Of a DNA stretch of 64,000 nucleotides, positions 55,809 through 64,000 are shown one piece after another. The notes under the pieces were generated by a model that ran no database searches, was not told where the DNA came from, and saw only the letters and a program-made list of their open reading frames with translations. How positions within the stretch are numbered: the first letter of the stretch is position 1; each line of letters begins with the position of its first letter. A program made the position numbers and the translations under genes. Source of the stretch: Pseudoalteromonas sp. MEBiC 03607 (GTDB taxonomy: Bacteria; Pseudomonadota; Gammaproteobacteria; Enterobacterales; Alteromonadaceae); NCBI RefSeq assembly GCF_004792295.1, contig NZ_SRRY01000001.1:3107501-3171500 (forward strand), given 5' to 3'.

Positions 55809-58607
55809 ATGATGAAATTCACCAGAAGCCAAATAGCCTTATCTGTAGCGCTCTCTCTAATGGGAAGCACAGTAGCGGCGGAGGAGAATACACAAGCACA
55901 GGATGCTAAAAATGATGATATCGAAGTAATTGCAGTCAGCGGCGTAAGATTGAGCTTGAAAGAAGCCATCGCGACAAAACGCGGTTCGGACAAAATTCTT
56001 GATTCAATTGCTGCTGAGGATATGGGTAAATTTCCCGATGAAAACGTCGCGCAGTCGCTGCAACGTGTTCCGGGTATTTCGATAGACCGTCCTCGTGGTA
56101 GCCCAAATGGTGGCACGAATGGTAGTACAGATGGTCGCCTTGGTGGTCAATATGTACAAATCCGTGGCTTACCAGTTGACTTTACACAGGTAACACTAAA
56201 CGGTCGTTCGTTATCGTCTGGCCGTAGTATTGGCCGTCAATTCTCTCTTGATGTACTTCCTTCTGAGTTAATTGGACAACTGGACGTGTATAAAACCGTT
56301 TCAGCAGACCAACTTGAAGGCGGTATTGGTGGTAACGCAGATATTAAAACGCGTAAACCGCTTGATGCTGATGAAGTAGGCTTTTCGGGTGCTTGGTCAG
56401 CCGAAGGTGTTTACAGTGAACTTGCAGATTCAACAGATCCTCGCTTGTCAGGTATCGTGAACTGGAAATCTGACGATGAAAAGTTTGGTGTACTTGTAGG
56501 TGTTACCTATTCAGAACGTCAAACGCGTGAAGATGAATACTTCTCTTGGGGTAATGTAAACTTTGGCCCAGGTACAGGAGACGGTGTTGAAATTCGTCCT
56601 GATCTTGCCACAGTTCCAGGTGGTACTAACGATGGTAGTATCGATTACCCTAACTCTCTATACCCAATTGAGCCACTAACTCAATACTATGGTGATGAGA
56701 GAACTCGTACAGGTTTAAATGCAGTTATTGAATTTCAGCCAAGCGATGAGTTGAACATCACATTCGATGGTTTATATGCAACATTCGATGTTGATGAGAC
56801 AGCACTGCAACTGCCTGCTCGTTTCCAATTCCGTGGCCCACAAGATCCAAGTCAATGGGTAGCTGCCGATATTAATGATCCAAACGGTCGTGGTGTAGGT
56901 GGTATTTTCCCATTCTTAGTTACTGAAGCAGTTGTTGAAAACGATAATCTTGTTTATGCCGTTGCACCACAAACACAATTCCGAAGTGTATCAGAATTAA
57001 CTAAACTTGAATCAGATACTCTAGCACTTGGTACACACGTGAACTGGGCACCAAATGAAGATTGGGTACTTGATTTTGATATCGGCTATTCAAAAGGCGA
57101 GCAAACACGTGATCTGAAGAGCGTACTACTACAAGCCTTTGCAGACGTAGTATATGACGCACGTAATCCAGATAATGGTATTCCTGATCTATATGTTACA
57201 GGCACTGATCTGAATGATCCTGATAACTACCGTGTTGCATTTGGTAATTCAAATGCCCGTGATGTAAAAGATACGTCTTTATCATTCGCTTTTGATGCCA
57301 AATACTTCTTAGACAATGACTACTTCACAAGTCTTGAAGCTGGTGTACGTTACACACAACGTGCAAAAGAGATCAAAGCATATGTAGGTAATAGCTTTAC
57401 AGGTGCAAATGGTGTTCCTGCGGTACTACCAACATCTGCAATCAACTTACTTGACTTCCCTGTTGACGATTTCTTAGGTGAAGCGCCAGATGCAAATGTA
57501 ATACGTAGCTTTGTTATTGGTGACCCAACTGATTTCCACAACAAGTATGGTGTTGAAAGACAGTTTGATAGCATCAGCTCATTCAAAGTTGAAGAAGACA
57601 TTGCCGCGGCTTACATCAAAGCAAACATGGCCTTTGACGTTGCAGACATTCCAGTAAAAGGTAATGTTGGTGTACGTGCAGTCAAAACTGATGTAGAAGC
57701 AACGGGTGCACTACCTGTAGAAATCATCATCCGCAGTGCCGGTGACTACGATGTTGTTGGTGAAACAAGCTCAACGAGCAGTAATTACACAAATGTCTTA
57801 CCTAGTTTAAGCTTAAATGCTGAATTAACTGACGAAGTGTACTTACGCTTTGGTGCAAGTAAAACTGTAACACGCCCAACGCTTTCACAGCTTTCACCGC
57901 GTTTTACATTTAGTACTACAACTCTAACAGGTTCTGCGGGTAACCCGGCCCTTGAACCGTTTGAATCTGATTCATTCGATTTATCACTTGAGTGGTACTT
58001 CAACGACACAGGTCTTCTAAGTGGTGCATTATTCCAAAAAGAGATCGATGGTTTCGTATTTAATTCAAGTGCGCCAGAAACAATCGCTGGAATTGATTGG
58101 GCATCTGTAGACCGTCCACGAAATGCGGCTTCTGCAACTATCTCTGGTGCTGAGTTAAGTTTCCAAACAACGTTTGATTTCTTACCTGCTCCATTTGATG
58201 GTCTAGGCATGTTAGCAAACTACACTTATACAGACAGTGACACTAACTTTGGTGATGGCTTTGAAGGTCAAACATTCAGCTACACAGGTCTATCTAAGAA
58301 TGTATATAACTTAGTTGGTTACTATGAAAAAGGTCCAGCATCAGTTCGTTTATCTTACAACTATCGTGAGAAATACTTACTTGAGCCATCATTTGGTTTC
58401 TTCGCAGGCCCTCGTCATGTAAACGACTACCAACAGCTTGATTTAAGCTCGTCATATAAAATCAATGACAATTACTCATTGACATTCAATGTGACAAACT
58501 TAACCAATGAGCGCTTCGATCGTTACTTTAATAACGATGAGTCAATCATTGCGACAACCAACTTTACAGGTCGCCAATACTACGTAGGTATTCGCGGTAC
58601 CTTCTAA
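55809..58607 (+). CDS. Large TonB-dependent receptor (carbohydrate type)
   Basis: About 932 residues from the ATG at 55809 (GGGGGT upstream); the TTG at 55764 is weak. It has a signal peptide (ending VAAEE), a plug with DMGKFPDENVAQSLQRVPGISIDR, the characteristic start of the Xanthomonas/Caulobacter-type TonB receptors, and a barrel ending QYYVGIRGTF. This class imports oligosaccharides from plant or algal polymers. Its place downstream of IclR and beside GH43, GH29-like, symporter and dehydrogenase genes supports sugar-oligomer import over iron. Strong terminator at 58642-58667. Confidence 0.9.
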   Translation: MMKFTRSQIALSVALSLMGSTVAAEENTQAQDAKNDDIEVIAVSGVRLSLKEAIATKRGSDKILDSIAAEDMGKFPDENVAQSLQRVPGISIDRPRGSPNGGTNGSTDGRLGGQYVQIRGLPVDFTQVTLNGRSLSSGRSIGRQFSLDVLPSELIGQLDVYKTVSADQLEGGIGGNADIKTRKPLDADEVGFSGAWSAEGVYSELADSTDPRLSGIVNWKSDDEKFGVLVGVTYSERQTREDEYFSWGNVNFGPGTGDGVEIRPDLATVPGGTNDGSIDYPNSLYPIEPLTQYYGDERTRTGLNAVIEFQPSDELNITFDGLYATFDVDETALQLPARFQFRGPQDPSQWVAADINDPNGRGVGGIFPFLVTEAVVENDNLVYAVAPQTQFRSVSELTKLESDTLALGTHVNWAPNEDWVLDFDIGYSKGEQTRDLKSVLLQAFADVVYDARNPDNGIPDLYVTGTDLNDPDNYRVAFGNSNARDVKDTSLSFAFDAKYFLDNDYFTSLEAGVRYTQRAKEIKAYVGNSFTGANGVPAVLPTSAINLLDFPVDDFLGEAPDANVIRSFVIGDPTDFHNKYGVERQFDSISSFKVEEDIAAAYIKANMAFDVADIPVKGNVGVRAVKTDVEATGALPVEIIIRSAGDYDVVGETSSTSSNYTNVLPSLSLNAELTDEVYLRFGASKTVTRPTLSQLSPRFTFSTTTLTGSAGNPALEPFESDSFDLSLEWYFNDTGLLSGALFQKEIDGFVFNSSAPETIAGIDWASVDRPRNAASATISGAELSFQTTFDFLPAPFDGLGMLANYTYTDSDTNFGDGFEGQTFSYTGLSKNVYNLVGYYEKGPASVRLSYNYREKYLLEPSFGFFAGPRHVNDYQQLDLSSSYKINDNYSLTFNVTNLTNERFDRYFNNDESIIATTNFTGRQYYVGIRGTF

Positions 58608-58641
58608 CTCATTATGTTGTTGTAGGTGATATACCTAAGCC

Positions 58642-58667
58642 AAAGCCTCCTAACGGAGGCTTTTTTT
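58642..58667 (+). terminator. Intrinsic terminator after the large TonB receptor
   Basis: AAAGCCTCC (58642-58650), loop TAAC, GGAGGCTTT (58655-58663) and seven T ending at 58667. Confidence 0.95.
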
Positions 58668-58762
58668 GTGAACTATTTATCTTTCGTGATGCCGATATTT
58701 AACAGCAGACATAAAAATGCTGCACCAAGTAAATTGATACAGCATAAATAAACTACTTTTAC

Positions 58763-61700
58763 TTATAGCTTAAGTTTACGTCTAAACGCGACCATGGCTA
58801 ACAGCAAAGATATTAAGTAGTACACGCTACCACCAGAACCTGAATCAGAACTTGAGTTGTCAGCTTTGCCAACTACGTTAATCACGACAGTTTTAGCCTC
58901 TGAAGAAGCAAATCTGTCTTTTGCTCGGTAACTAAAGTTAACAGCATAAGTCGACTCACCCGCAGGCTCGTAGACAAACAAGCCAGTGTCCTTATCAAAA
59001 CTAAGCTCGCCAGAACTTGGGCTTGTTACTAGCTCAAATTCTAACTCATCACTATCTTCATCATTGCCAATAAAACGACCATTAACTACCGTTGAGTAAT
59101 AAGTTTCATAACTTAAATCTGTAGCTGTTGGTGTGGTATTTGTTAATTCAACAACAACATTGGCAAGTGCCGTCTCTTCAAGGGAATCTTGCGCGGTAAA
59201 AGTAATTGAAACAGGCTGTAAAGATTCACCACTCGGCGTGTATTTAATTTCACCCATGTTTTGATCAAGTAACTCAATATGACCATGTTGAGGCTCATTT
59301 TTTACAGTGAAAATAAGTTGCTCATCATCTGCATCAGAGGCTGGCAAATTAAGTATCAAGGGTGTATTCCAGTGTGTTTTAATCGTAGAGTTTTCAACGA
59401 CCGGCGCCTGATTTGTTAAAGTAGCTGTGAACTTTGCGAGCTCAGAACGTGAACGACCTTTTACTGTATAAAACGCTAATTCATCAACACCTACAGTGCC
59501 GTTAGGCGTATATGTGAACTGCCCTGTTTTGCGGTCAATAAACGTTAATTGGCCAAGGCTAGGGCTATTTTCAAACACTACAAAATCAATATCACTCAAA
59601 TTAAGATTAACGTCGATTGCTGCAAGCACATGAGATGTTACCTCGCTATCTTGCGGTGTAGCTAAAGGTGCTGCGGCTTCATTCGAGAACACCTCTATAG
59701 ATTTTCCTGAAAGCAGTGAATAGTCCACACCTTTGTATGTTGCACTCACAATAGAACTGCGTTGATTTGCACGCGCTACTTCATAAAGTAGTTCATCATT
59801 AATTAAGTCGTACTCTCCAAACTTATCTTCACAACTAAATAAGATGAAGCCTGCGCGTGTAGATACTATATTGTTTAATGAATTGTCACATAGTTGCGCA
59901 ACTTCTGACATTTCTCCTGATTCTTTGAACGAGAATAAAAGGCCATACTGGTTGGCAACATAAAGCGCTTTTTTACCATCAACAACAACACCCTCTAGCG
60001 ACTTAAAACTGTCGTTTAAAGAGTAATTAGTGACACTATTATCAGTGTAATTATATTTAACTAATTGGTTACCTGTTAAAGCAAATAATTCTTTACTGCT
60101 TTGCTGTGTATCTATGCCTGCGACTATGCCAGAAACCCCACCCCAAAAGTTCTGTAAGCGAGGTGATTGCTTAAGTAGCTCACCCGTTTGCCCATTAAAA
60201 ACTCGTATATAAGAGCCTTCACTGCCGGTGTGTGATGCGCCGTTACCTACAATCAGCTCTAACAGACCATCGTTATTGATGTCATGGGCTTCAATCGTTG
60301 AAATTTGGTCGCCACTTTGAAAAGGTACTGTATACAGTAAGTTTCCATTTTCTGGTGAAAATACTTGTATATTTCCAGTGTAAGTTTCTGAGCCAGCAAC
60401 AATTAAATAGTTTTTGCCATCATTGAATAAATCAGCAGTAATCACATACTGGTAGTCATTCCAACCATCGGTCAAAGCAATGCTAGGTAACACCTGCTCT
60501 TTTGTTTCTATATCAATAACTTGAAGCTTATTTGTGCCATTCTCAGAAAAAATAACATCAATTCCACCTTTACCGTCAATATCAGCAAGTCCTAGCAAAA
60601 ATTGTGAATAGACAGTGATCGTTTGCGACCATTGCATAGACTTATCTTCAACGGTATGAATATAAAACCCGTCATCACCTGAAGATGTGTAACCCGCTCC
60701 CCATGCAATATCTGTTTTGCCGTCAAGATTAAAATCATCCACCAAAATACTAGAAACACTGTGTTCAGGGTTATTGATTTGCCAAAACTCCTCGCCAGAA
60801 CTTAAAGACAAAGCATGAATTTGCCCCCACTGACCATCGCCATATACTAGCTCTTGGGCACCGTCATTATTGATATCTGCAACTATAATTTTTGAAATAT
60901 CTAAATCACTATTGGCTGTCCACACAATACTGTCTGTATTTGGACTGATTAACTCAATTGAATACCAGCCTTGGCCATTAATGACTTCATCTAAGCCATC
61001 TTGGTTTGTATCAACACTTTGTAAATGGATACCTGTTAGTTGGCTGTTCAGTGTTTTTATATAATCTATTGTATTTTCAGAGATACGATACAACTTGCCA
61101 TCTTCAAGCATTAATTCGTGAACATTTTGCTCGGTAAACGAACCAACAACAAATTTGTTACCGTAATACTCAAGCTCTGAAATAACAGAAAGGTCTGACT
61201 GGTCTAGTATTAAAATCTGGCTATTGGCAATAGCAATAAGCTCGTCCTGACCATCGTTATTAATATCTCTTGCCGTAACTGATTGGCTAGAAACTACATT
61301 CTTAGTACTTTCGACTTTCATTGTTAGTAAGTTAATTTTTACTATCTGACTGCTCGTCATAAGTATTAAATAATATGTATCATCTGCAATGCTTTTTACC
61401 AATGTACTATCAGTGATGTAATCCTGAGAATCGAAACCTTCAACGACTGAATATTGATTATCTTTATACTCAATAATATTAAAATCGTTTTGTTGCACCG
61501 AAATAATTTGCTTATTACCGTTACCGAACAAGTCAACAGCATAAAGACCATTGAGACCTGTTGAATTACTTAATGAAAAACGGCGAAACACCGAGGTAAG
61601 CTCTATGTTTTCTAATTCTGATGTAGTTGATGTCGCTAAGGTTTTACTCAACGAAGTAGTCGGCGCTATATTTTGTTGTGCGCGACTTGTAAAATAAGAT

Positions 61701-61831
61701 TCGTCATAATTAATTGGTTGCGAATTTGAATAAGTCGCATCGCCAAATTGATTATATTCAGGTGTGCTTTTAGTCGCACTGATAGCTTGCGTGCTAAGTA
61801 AAAGCATCGCTAGACATGTTAGTTTGGTCAT
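58763..61831 (-). CDS. FG-GAP/VCBS repeat surface protein with GlyGly-CTERM tail
   Basis: About 1022 residues from the ATG at 61831 (AAGGAT upstream; a start at 61873 is rejected). It has a signal peptide (ending AISA), then about seven FG-GAP-like propeller repeats with calcium-binding patterns DINNDGQDELIA, DTNQDGLDEVING, DFNLDGKTDIAWG and DINNDGLLELIVGNG (about 190-560), and three cadherin/VCBS-like repeats with YTPNG or YTPSG ends (about 740-985). The tail SGSGGS, hydrophobic helix, FRRKLKL is a GlyGly-CTERM sorting signal for rhombosortase. Probably a cell-surface adhesin or sugar-binding protein; the ligand is unknown. Confidence 0.87.
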   Translation of the reverse strand: MTKLTCLAMLLLSTQAISATKSTPEYNQFGDATYSNSQPINYDESYFTSRAQQNIAPTTSLSKTLATSTTSELENIELTSVFRRFSLSNSTGLNGLYAVDLFGNGNKQIISVQQNDFNIIEYKDNQYSVVEGFDSQDYITDSTLVKSIADDTYYLILMTSSQIVKINLLTMKVESTKNVVSSQSVTARDINNDGQDELIAIANSQILILDQSDLSVISELEYYGNKFVVGSFTEQNVHELMLEDGKLYRISENTIDYIKTLNSQLTGIHLQSVDTNQDGLDEVINGQGWYSIELISPNTDSIVWTANSDLDISKIIVADINNDGAQELVYGDGQWGQIHALSLSSGEEFWQINNPEHSVSSILVDDFNLDGKTDIAWGAGYTSSGDDGFYIHTVEDKSMQWSQTITVYSQFLLGLADIDGKGGIDVIFSENGTNKLQVIDIETKEQVLPSIALTDGWNDYQYVITADLFNDGKNYLIVAGSETYTGNIQVFSPENGNLLYTVPFQSGDQISTIEAHDINNDGLLELIVGNGASHTGSEGSYIRVFNGQTGELLKQSPRLQNFWGGVSGIVAGIDTQQSSKELFALTGNQLVKYNYTDNSVTNYSLNDSFKSLEGVVVDGKKALYVANQYGLLFSFKESGEMSEVAQLCDNSLNNIVSTRAGFILFSCEDKFGEYDLINDELLYEVARANQRSSIVSATYKGVDYSLLSGKSIEVFSNEAAAPLATPQDSEVTSHVLAAIDVNLNLSDIDFVVFENSPSLGQLTFIDRKTGQFTYTPNGTVGVDELAFYTVKGRSRSELAKFTATLTNQAPVVENSTIKTHWNTPLILNLPASDADDEQLIFTVKNEPQHGHIELLDQNMGEIKYTPSGESLQPVSITFTAQDSLEETALANVVVELTNTTPTATDLSYETYYSTVVNGRFIGNDEDSDELEFELVTSPSSGELSFDKDTGLFVYEPAGESTYAVNFSYRAKDRFASSEAKTVVINVVGKADNSSSDSGSGGSVYYLISLLLAMVAFRRKLKL

Positions 61832-62393
61832 TTCCCTATCCTTAAGGTAGTGCTTTAGCTCTCGATTAAACAATAGCTGGAGGTGAGTTCACTTTAGATG
61901 TTGGTATTAAGTTATATTTTTAATTTAAAAACCGTGCATTTTCCCTTATCAGAAACACATGGTCAAGGTAATTGTATCCTTCATGTTAAAATTGCTAAAA
62001 AATACAACACAATTCTTGCTTCACTTAGCGAACGTATTCCCTCATCAACCAATACAAAACCCCGTTATTTTCGCTCCTCGCCTCGTACTTTTACATTGAA
62101 ATTAATTGCTTTGAAATTAATAACCTCACGGTCAACCCTTTGTTATGTTCCCCGCATCATCAAACACATAAATAGCATTATTAAAAACTGCCACAGCAAG
62201 CTGCTTTAGGTAGTACTGAAGTTAAAGGCACTGCTTCTGTGAATATGCAGTTTTTAGGAGCAAAGACTCAATGCGCTCTGGCATCTAGACTATTTTGCCA
62301 TTGCCCACTTTGCTTATTGCTTGGGCTTTAGACATTAAAAAAGGCGTAACAGTTAATCACTATTACGCCCTTTCATATTAAGTTTTAACTAAC
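61832..62393. other. 562-base gap upstream of the GlyGly-CTERM gene
   Basis: AT-rich DNA. A direct repeat of TTGAAATTAAT occurs at 62096-62106 and 62111-62121 (15-base period), a possible regulator site. A 103-codon frame on the plus strand (61898-62209) has no ribosome site and an implausible composition, so I do not call it a gene. The end of the gap holds the alcohol dehydrogenase terminator. Confidence 0.4.
62335..62369 (-). terminator. Intrinsic terminator of the alcohol dehydrogenase operon
   Basis: GGCGTAA (62343-62349) with TTACGCC (62363-62369) and an A-run at 62336-62342 that reads as a T-run on the minus strand. Confidence 0.8.
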
Positions 62394-63548
62394 TCAAAGT
62401 GCTAATGCTAAGATTGATTTCACCTTTTCTAAATCAATATCACCATGCTCACCTAATTTCGTTAGCTCGTTTTTCTCTAAATTAGCAACAACGGCCTCAA
62501 TAGCTTGCTCGTCAAGGTCATAATCAGCTAGACGTGTTTTCACCGTCATGGCCTCAAAGAAGTCCTGTACAGCTTTAATCGTTTTATCGATTTGCTCAGC
62601 TTCGTCGCTATAATTTAGTCCGAACACTCTTTCACCAAGCTGCTGAATTTTAATTGATTTCTGTTCTTTTTGAACATGCATTAAGGCAGGCAGAACTATC
62701 GCCAAGGTTTGTGCATGATCAAGGTTATAAAGTGCCGTTAATTCATGGCCAATCATATGTGTAGACCAATCTTGCGGTACACCTTGACCAATTAAACCAT
62801 TCAGTGCCATCGTAGCCGACCACATCACATTAGCTCTAACATCATAATTTTGTGGCTCGCTCAGCGCCTTTGGCCCTTCGCTAATCAAGGTTTGCAAAAT
62901 ACCTTCTGCAAAACGGTCTTGTAATGGTGCATTAACAGGGTACGTTAAGTATTGCTCAATAACGTGAACAAACGCATCCACCACACCATTACTTACCTGA
63001 CGTGCAGGCAACGAAAACGTGTATTCAGGATCAAGTACAGCAAAAACAGGTTGTACTGTTGGTGACGAAAAAGCGCGCTTTTGTGACGTCTCTTTTTTAG
63101 TTACCACTGAGTTACCATTACTCTCAGAGCCTGTTGCTGGTAAGGTTAATACCGCACCGATTGGTAAAGGATTGCTAAACTCTGCCCCTTTAACAAGGAT
63201 ATCCCACGGCTCCCCAGCATAGTTATAGGCTGCAGCAACAAACTTAGCGCCATCAATAACACTGCCACCACCAACAGCTAAAATAAAGTTAACATGGTGC
63301 TCTTTTGCCGTTGTAACCGCTTGCATCAGTGTTTCGTAAGTTGGGTTTGGCTCAACGCCACCAAACTCTATAACGTCAACATCGGCTAGTGCACTCATAG
63401 CTTGGTCGTATACGCCGTTTTTCTTTATTGAGCCACCACCGTAGAGTAACAACACCTTTGCATCGGTTGGTAAGCGTGATGAAATTTCGCTAATTTGACC
63501 TTTACCAAATAAAATTTCTGTTTGATTTTTATAAATAAAGTTTAGCAT
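62394..63548 (-). CDS. Iron-containing (YqhD/BDH-like) alcohol dehydrogenase
   Basis: A 384-residue NAD(P)-dependent group III dehydrogenase. Motifs are LLYGGGSIKKNGVYDQ and GGGSVIDGAKFVAAA (cofactor binding) and ATGSESNGNSVV, then the metal ligands Asp and His in DAFVHVIEQ, His in HMIGHEL and His in LDHAQTLAIV, matching the Fe/Zn site of YqhD and butanol dehydrogenases. It reduces short-chain aldehydes, often for detoxification, using NADPH in the YqhD branch. It lies 43 bases downstream of the DJ-1/PfpI gene on the same strand, a common aldehyde-stress pair. Confidence 0.9.
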   Translation of the reverse strand: MLNFIYKNQTEILFGKGQISEISSRLPTDAKVLLLYGGGSIKKNGVYDQAMSALADVDVIEFGGVEPNPTYETLMQAVTTAKEHHVNFILAVGGGSVIDGAKFVAAAYNYAGEPWDILVKGAEFSNPLPIGAVLTLPATGSESNGNSVVTKKETSQKRAFSSPTVQPVFAVLDPEYTFSLPARQVSNGVVDAFVHVIEQYLTYPVNAPLQDRFAEGILQTLISEGPKALSEPQNYDVRANVMWSATMALNGLIGQGVPQDWSTHMIGHELTALYNLDHAQTLAIVLPALMHVQKEQKSIKIQQLGERVFGLNYSDEAEQIDKTIKAVQDFFEAMTVKTRLADYDLDEQAIEAVVANLEKNELTKLGEHGDIDLEKVKSILALAL

Positions 63549-63591
63549 CGATTTGCCTCCTAAATTTTTGATAGGTAATACTTTTACAAAT

Positions 63592-64000
63592 TTACTTTGC
63601 TAACATTTTTAATAGTTTTTCAGCTAACAACGTATCTGAAAATGGGTTTTGCCCCGTAATGAGTTCGCGGTCAACAACCACGTTAGGCTGCCACTCGCTG
63701 GCAAATGCCATATTTCCACCAGCGTTTTCCATTGCCATAGCCGGATAGAACTTAAGCTTTTTACCTTCTAAACTGCTTTCAAACACTCGCTCTTCTGGAT
63801 CAGAAAATATTGTCATTTTATAGCCATCATAAATCCAATTGCTTGCTGACGCCGTCTGCCCAGTTTGGATTGCACTGTAATACGCCTTCGGCTCAGTTTG
63901 TGCCGATAATAAGGTAATTGGGCCGTGGCAAATTGCCGCCGTAGGTTTACCGTGTTGATTAAAGTGGCGCAAAATTTCACCGACTTCAGGATTATTTGCT
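63592..64000 (-). CDS. DJ-1/PfpI family protein, 5' end beyond the window
   Basis: Partial: the C-terminal 135 residues are present, and the frame continues through 64000 (ANNPEVGEILRHFNQHGK precedes the fully visible part). AAICHGP contains the nucleophile-elbow Cys of the DJ-1/ThiJ/PfpI and Hsp31 families, and SDPEERVFE follows. Members act as chaperones, glyoxalases or peptidases and often protect against aldehyde or oxidative stress. It is upstream of the iron alcohol dehydrogenase. The promoter and N-terminus are outside the window. Confidence 0.85.
   Translation of the reverse strand, partial: ANNPEVGEILRHFNQHGKPTAAICHGPITLLSAQTEPKAYYSAIQTGQTASASNWIYDGYKMTIFSDPEERVFESSLEGKKLKFYPAMAMENAGGNMAFASEWQPNVVVDRELITGQNPFSDTLLAEKLLKMLAK

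Noticed and set aside
48351..58607. A Bacteroidetes-type SusC/SusD polysaccharide locus
   Set aside because: No SusD-like lipoprotein; the receptor is the proteobacterial Xanthomonas/Caulobacter type.
61898..62209. 103-codon frame on the plus strand upstream of the GlyGly-CTERM gene
   Set aside because: No ribosome site, odd composition, no recognisable domain, and it lies in the probable promoter region of the opposite gene.
1..64000. CRISPR array, tRNA, rRNA, insertion sequence or prophage
   Set aside because: No regular spaced repeats, cloverleaf or transposase/integrase motifs were seen on reading.

Overview
The window is chromosomal DNA of a marine gammaproteobacterium, most probably Pseudoalteromonas or a close relative in the Alteromonadales. 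This is inferred from gene content and style: several TonB-dependent receptors, an S9 peptidase, a DASH cryptochrome, many GGDEF proteins, an H-NOX sensor, a GlyGly-CTERM surface protein, a moderately AT-rich composition and short intergenic gaps. I saw no rRNA, tRNA, CRISPR array, insertion sequence, integrase or phage gene. The DNA looks like core and ordinary accessory chromosome, not an island.

Layout. 0-3.3 kb (minus): a lactate permease, a DedA-like membrane protein and a diguanylate cyclase with a possible attenuator in its leader. 3.5-10.3 kb: a DUF3754 membrane protein, a secreted S9 peptidase, a ROK repressor divergent from a FucP-type sugar transporter over a perfect 15+3+15 palindrome, and a paired set of small membrane proteins. 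10.4-13.4 kb: a periplasmic solute-binding protein and a periplasmic-TPR histidine kinase with no response regulator. 13.5-17.9 kb: prpE, an asparagine-synthetase-like protein without the glutaminase cysteine, a possible 14-codon ORF and a DUF2799 lipoprotein. 17.9-24.7 kb: PAS-GGDEF, DASH cryptochrome, an outer-membrane surface antigen with a PmrA/QseB-like triple repeat in its promoter, a VOC protein and an MFS exporter. 24.9-35.9 kb: a siderophore-type receptor, a hydrolase, a Tat-exported PhoX-like protein, an Lrp regulator divergent from a LysE exporter, a GGDEF protein, an orphan sugar-type binding protein, a CBS protein, Dps and CorA.

36-42 kb: an HTH/DUF2975/serine-hydrolase operon, a DUF533 protein, a carboxymuconolactone-decarboxylase/AraC pair and a pyroglutamyl-peptidase-like protein whose cysteine appears replaced by serine. 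42-48.3 kb: a CHASE4-GGDEF gene divergent from an H-NOX/hybrid-kinase operon, then a membrane AraC regulator divergent from a DUF2306 protein. 48.3-58.6 kb: a carbohydrate-use locus (GH43, GH29-like lipoprotein, SSS symporter, Gfo/Idh/MocA dehydrogenase, IclR regulator and large TonB receptor). 58.7-64 kb: an FG-GAP/VCBS surface protein with a GlyGly-CTERM tail, an iron alcohol dehydrogenase and a DJ-1/PfpI protein cut by the window end.

How the parts fit: four GGDEF proteins with different sensor parts, plus H-NOX and the TPR kinase, point to heavy environmental signalling. The 48-58.6 kb locus reads as one uptake-and-degradation unit: the TonB receptor imports an oligosaccharide, the lipoprotein glycosidase and cytoplasmic GH43 trim it, the Na+ symporter and dehydrogenase handle the sugar, and IclR controls it. 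Several enzymes here keep a family fold but lack a hallmark residue, and these are the most interesting leads.
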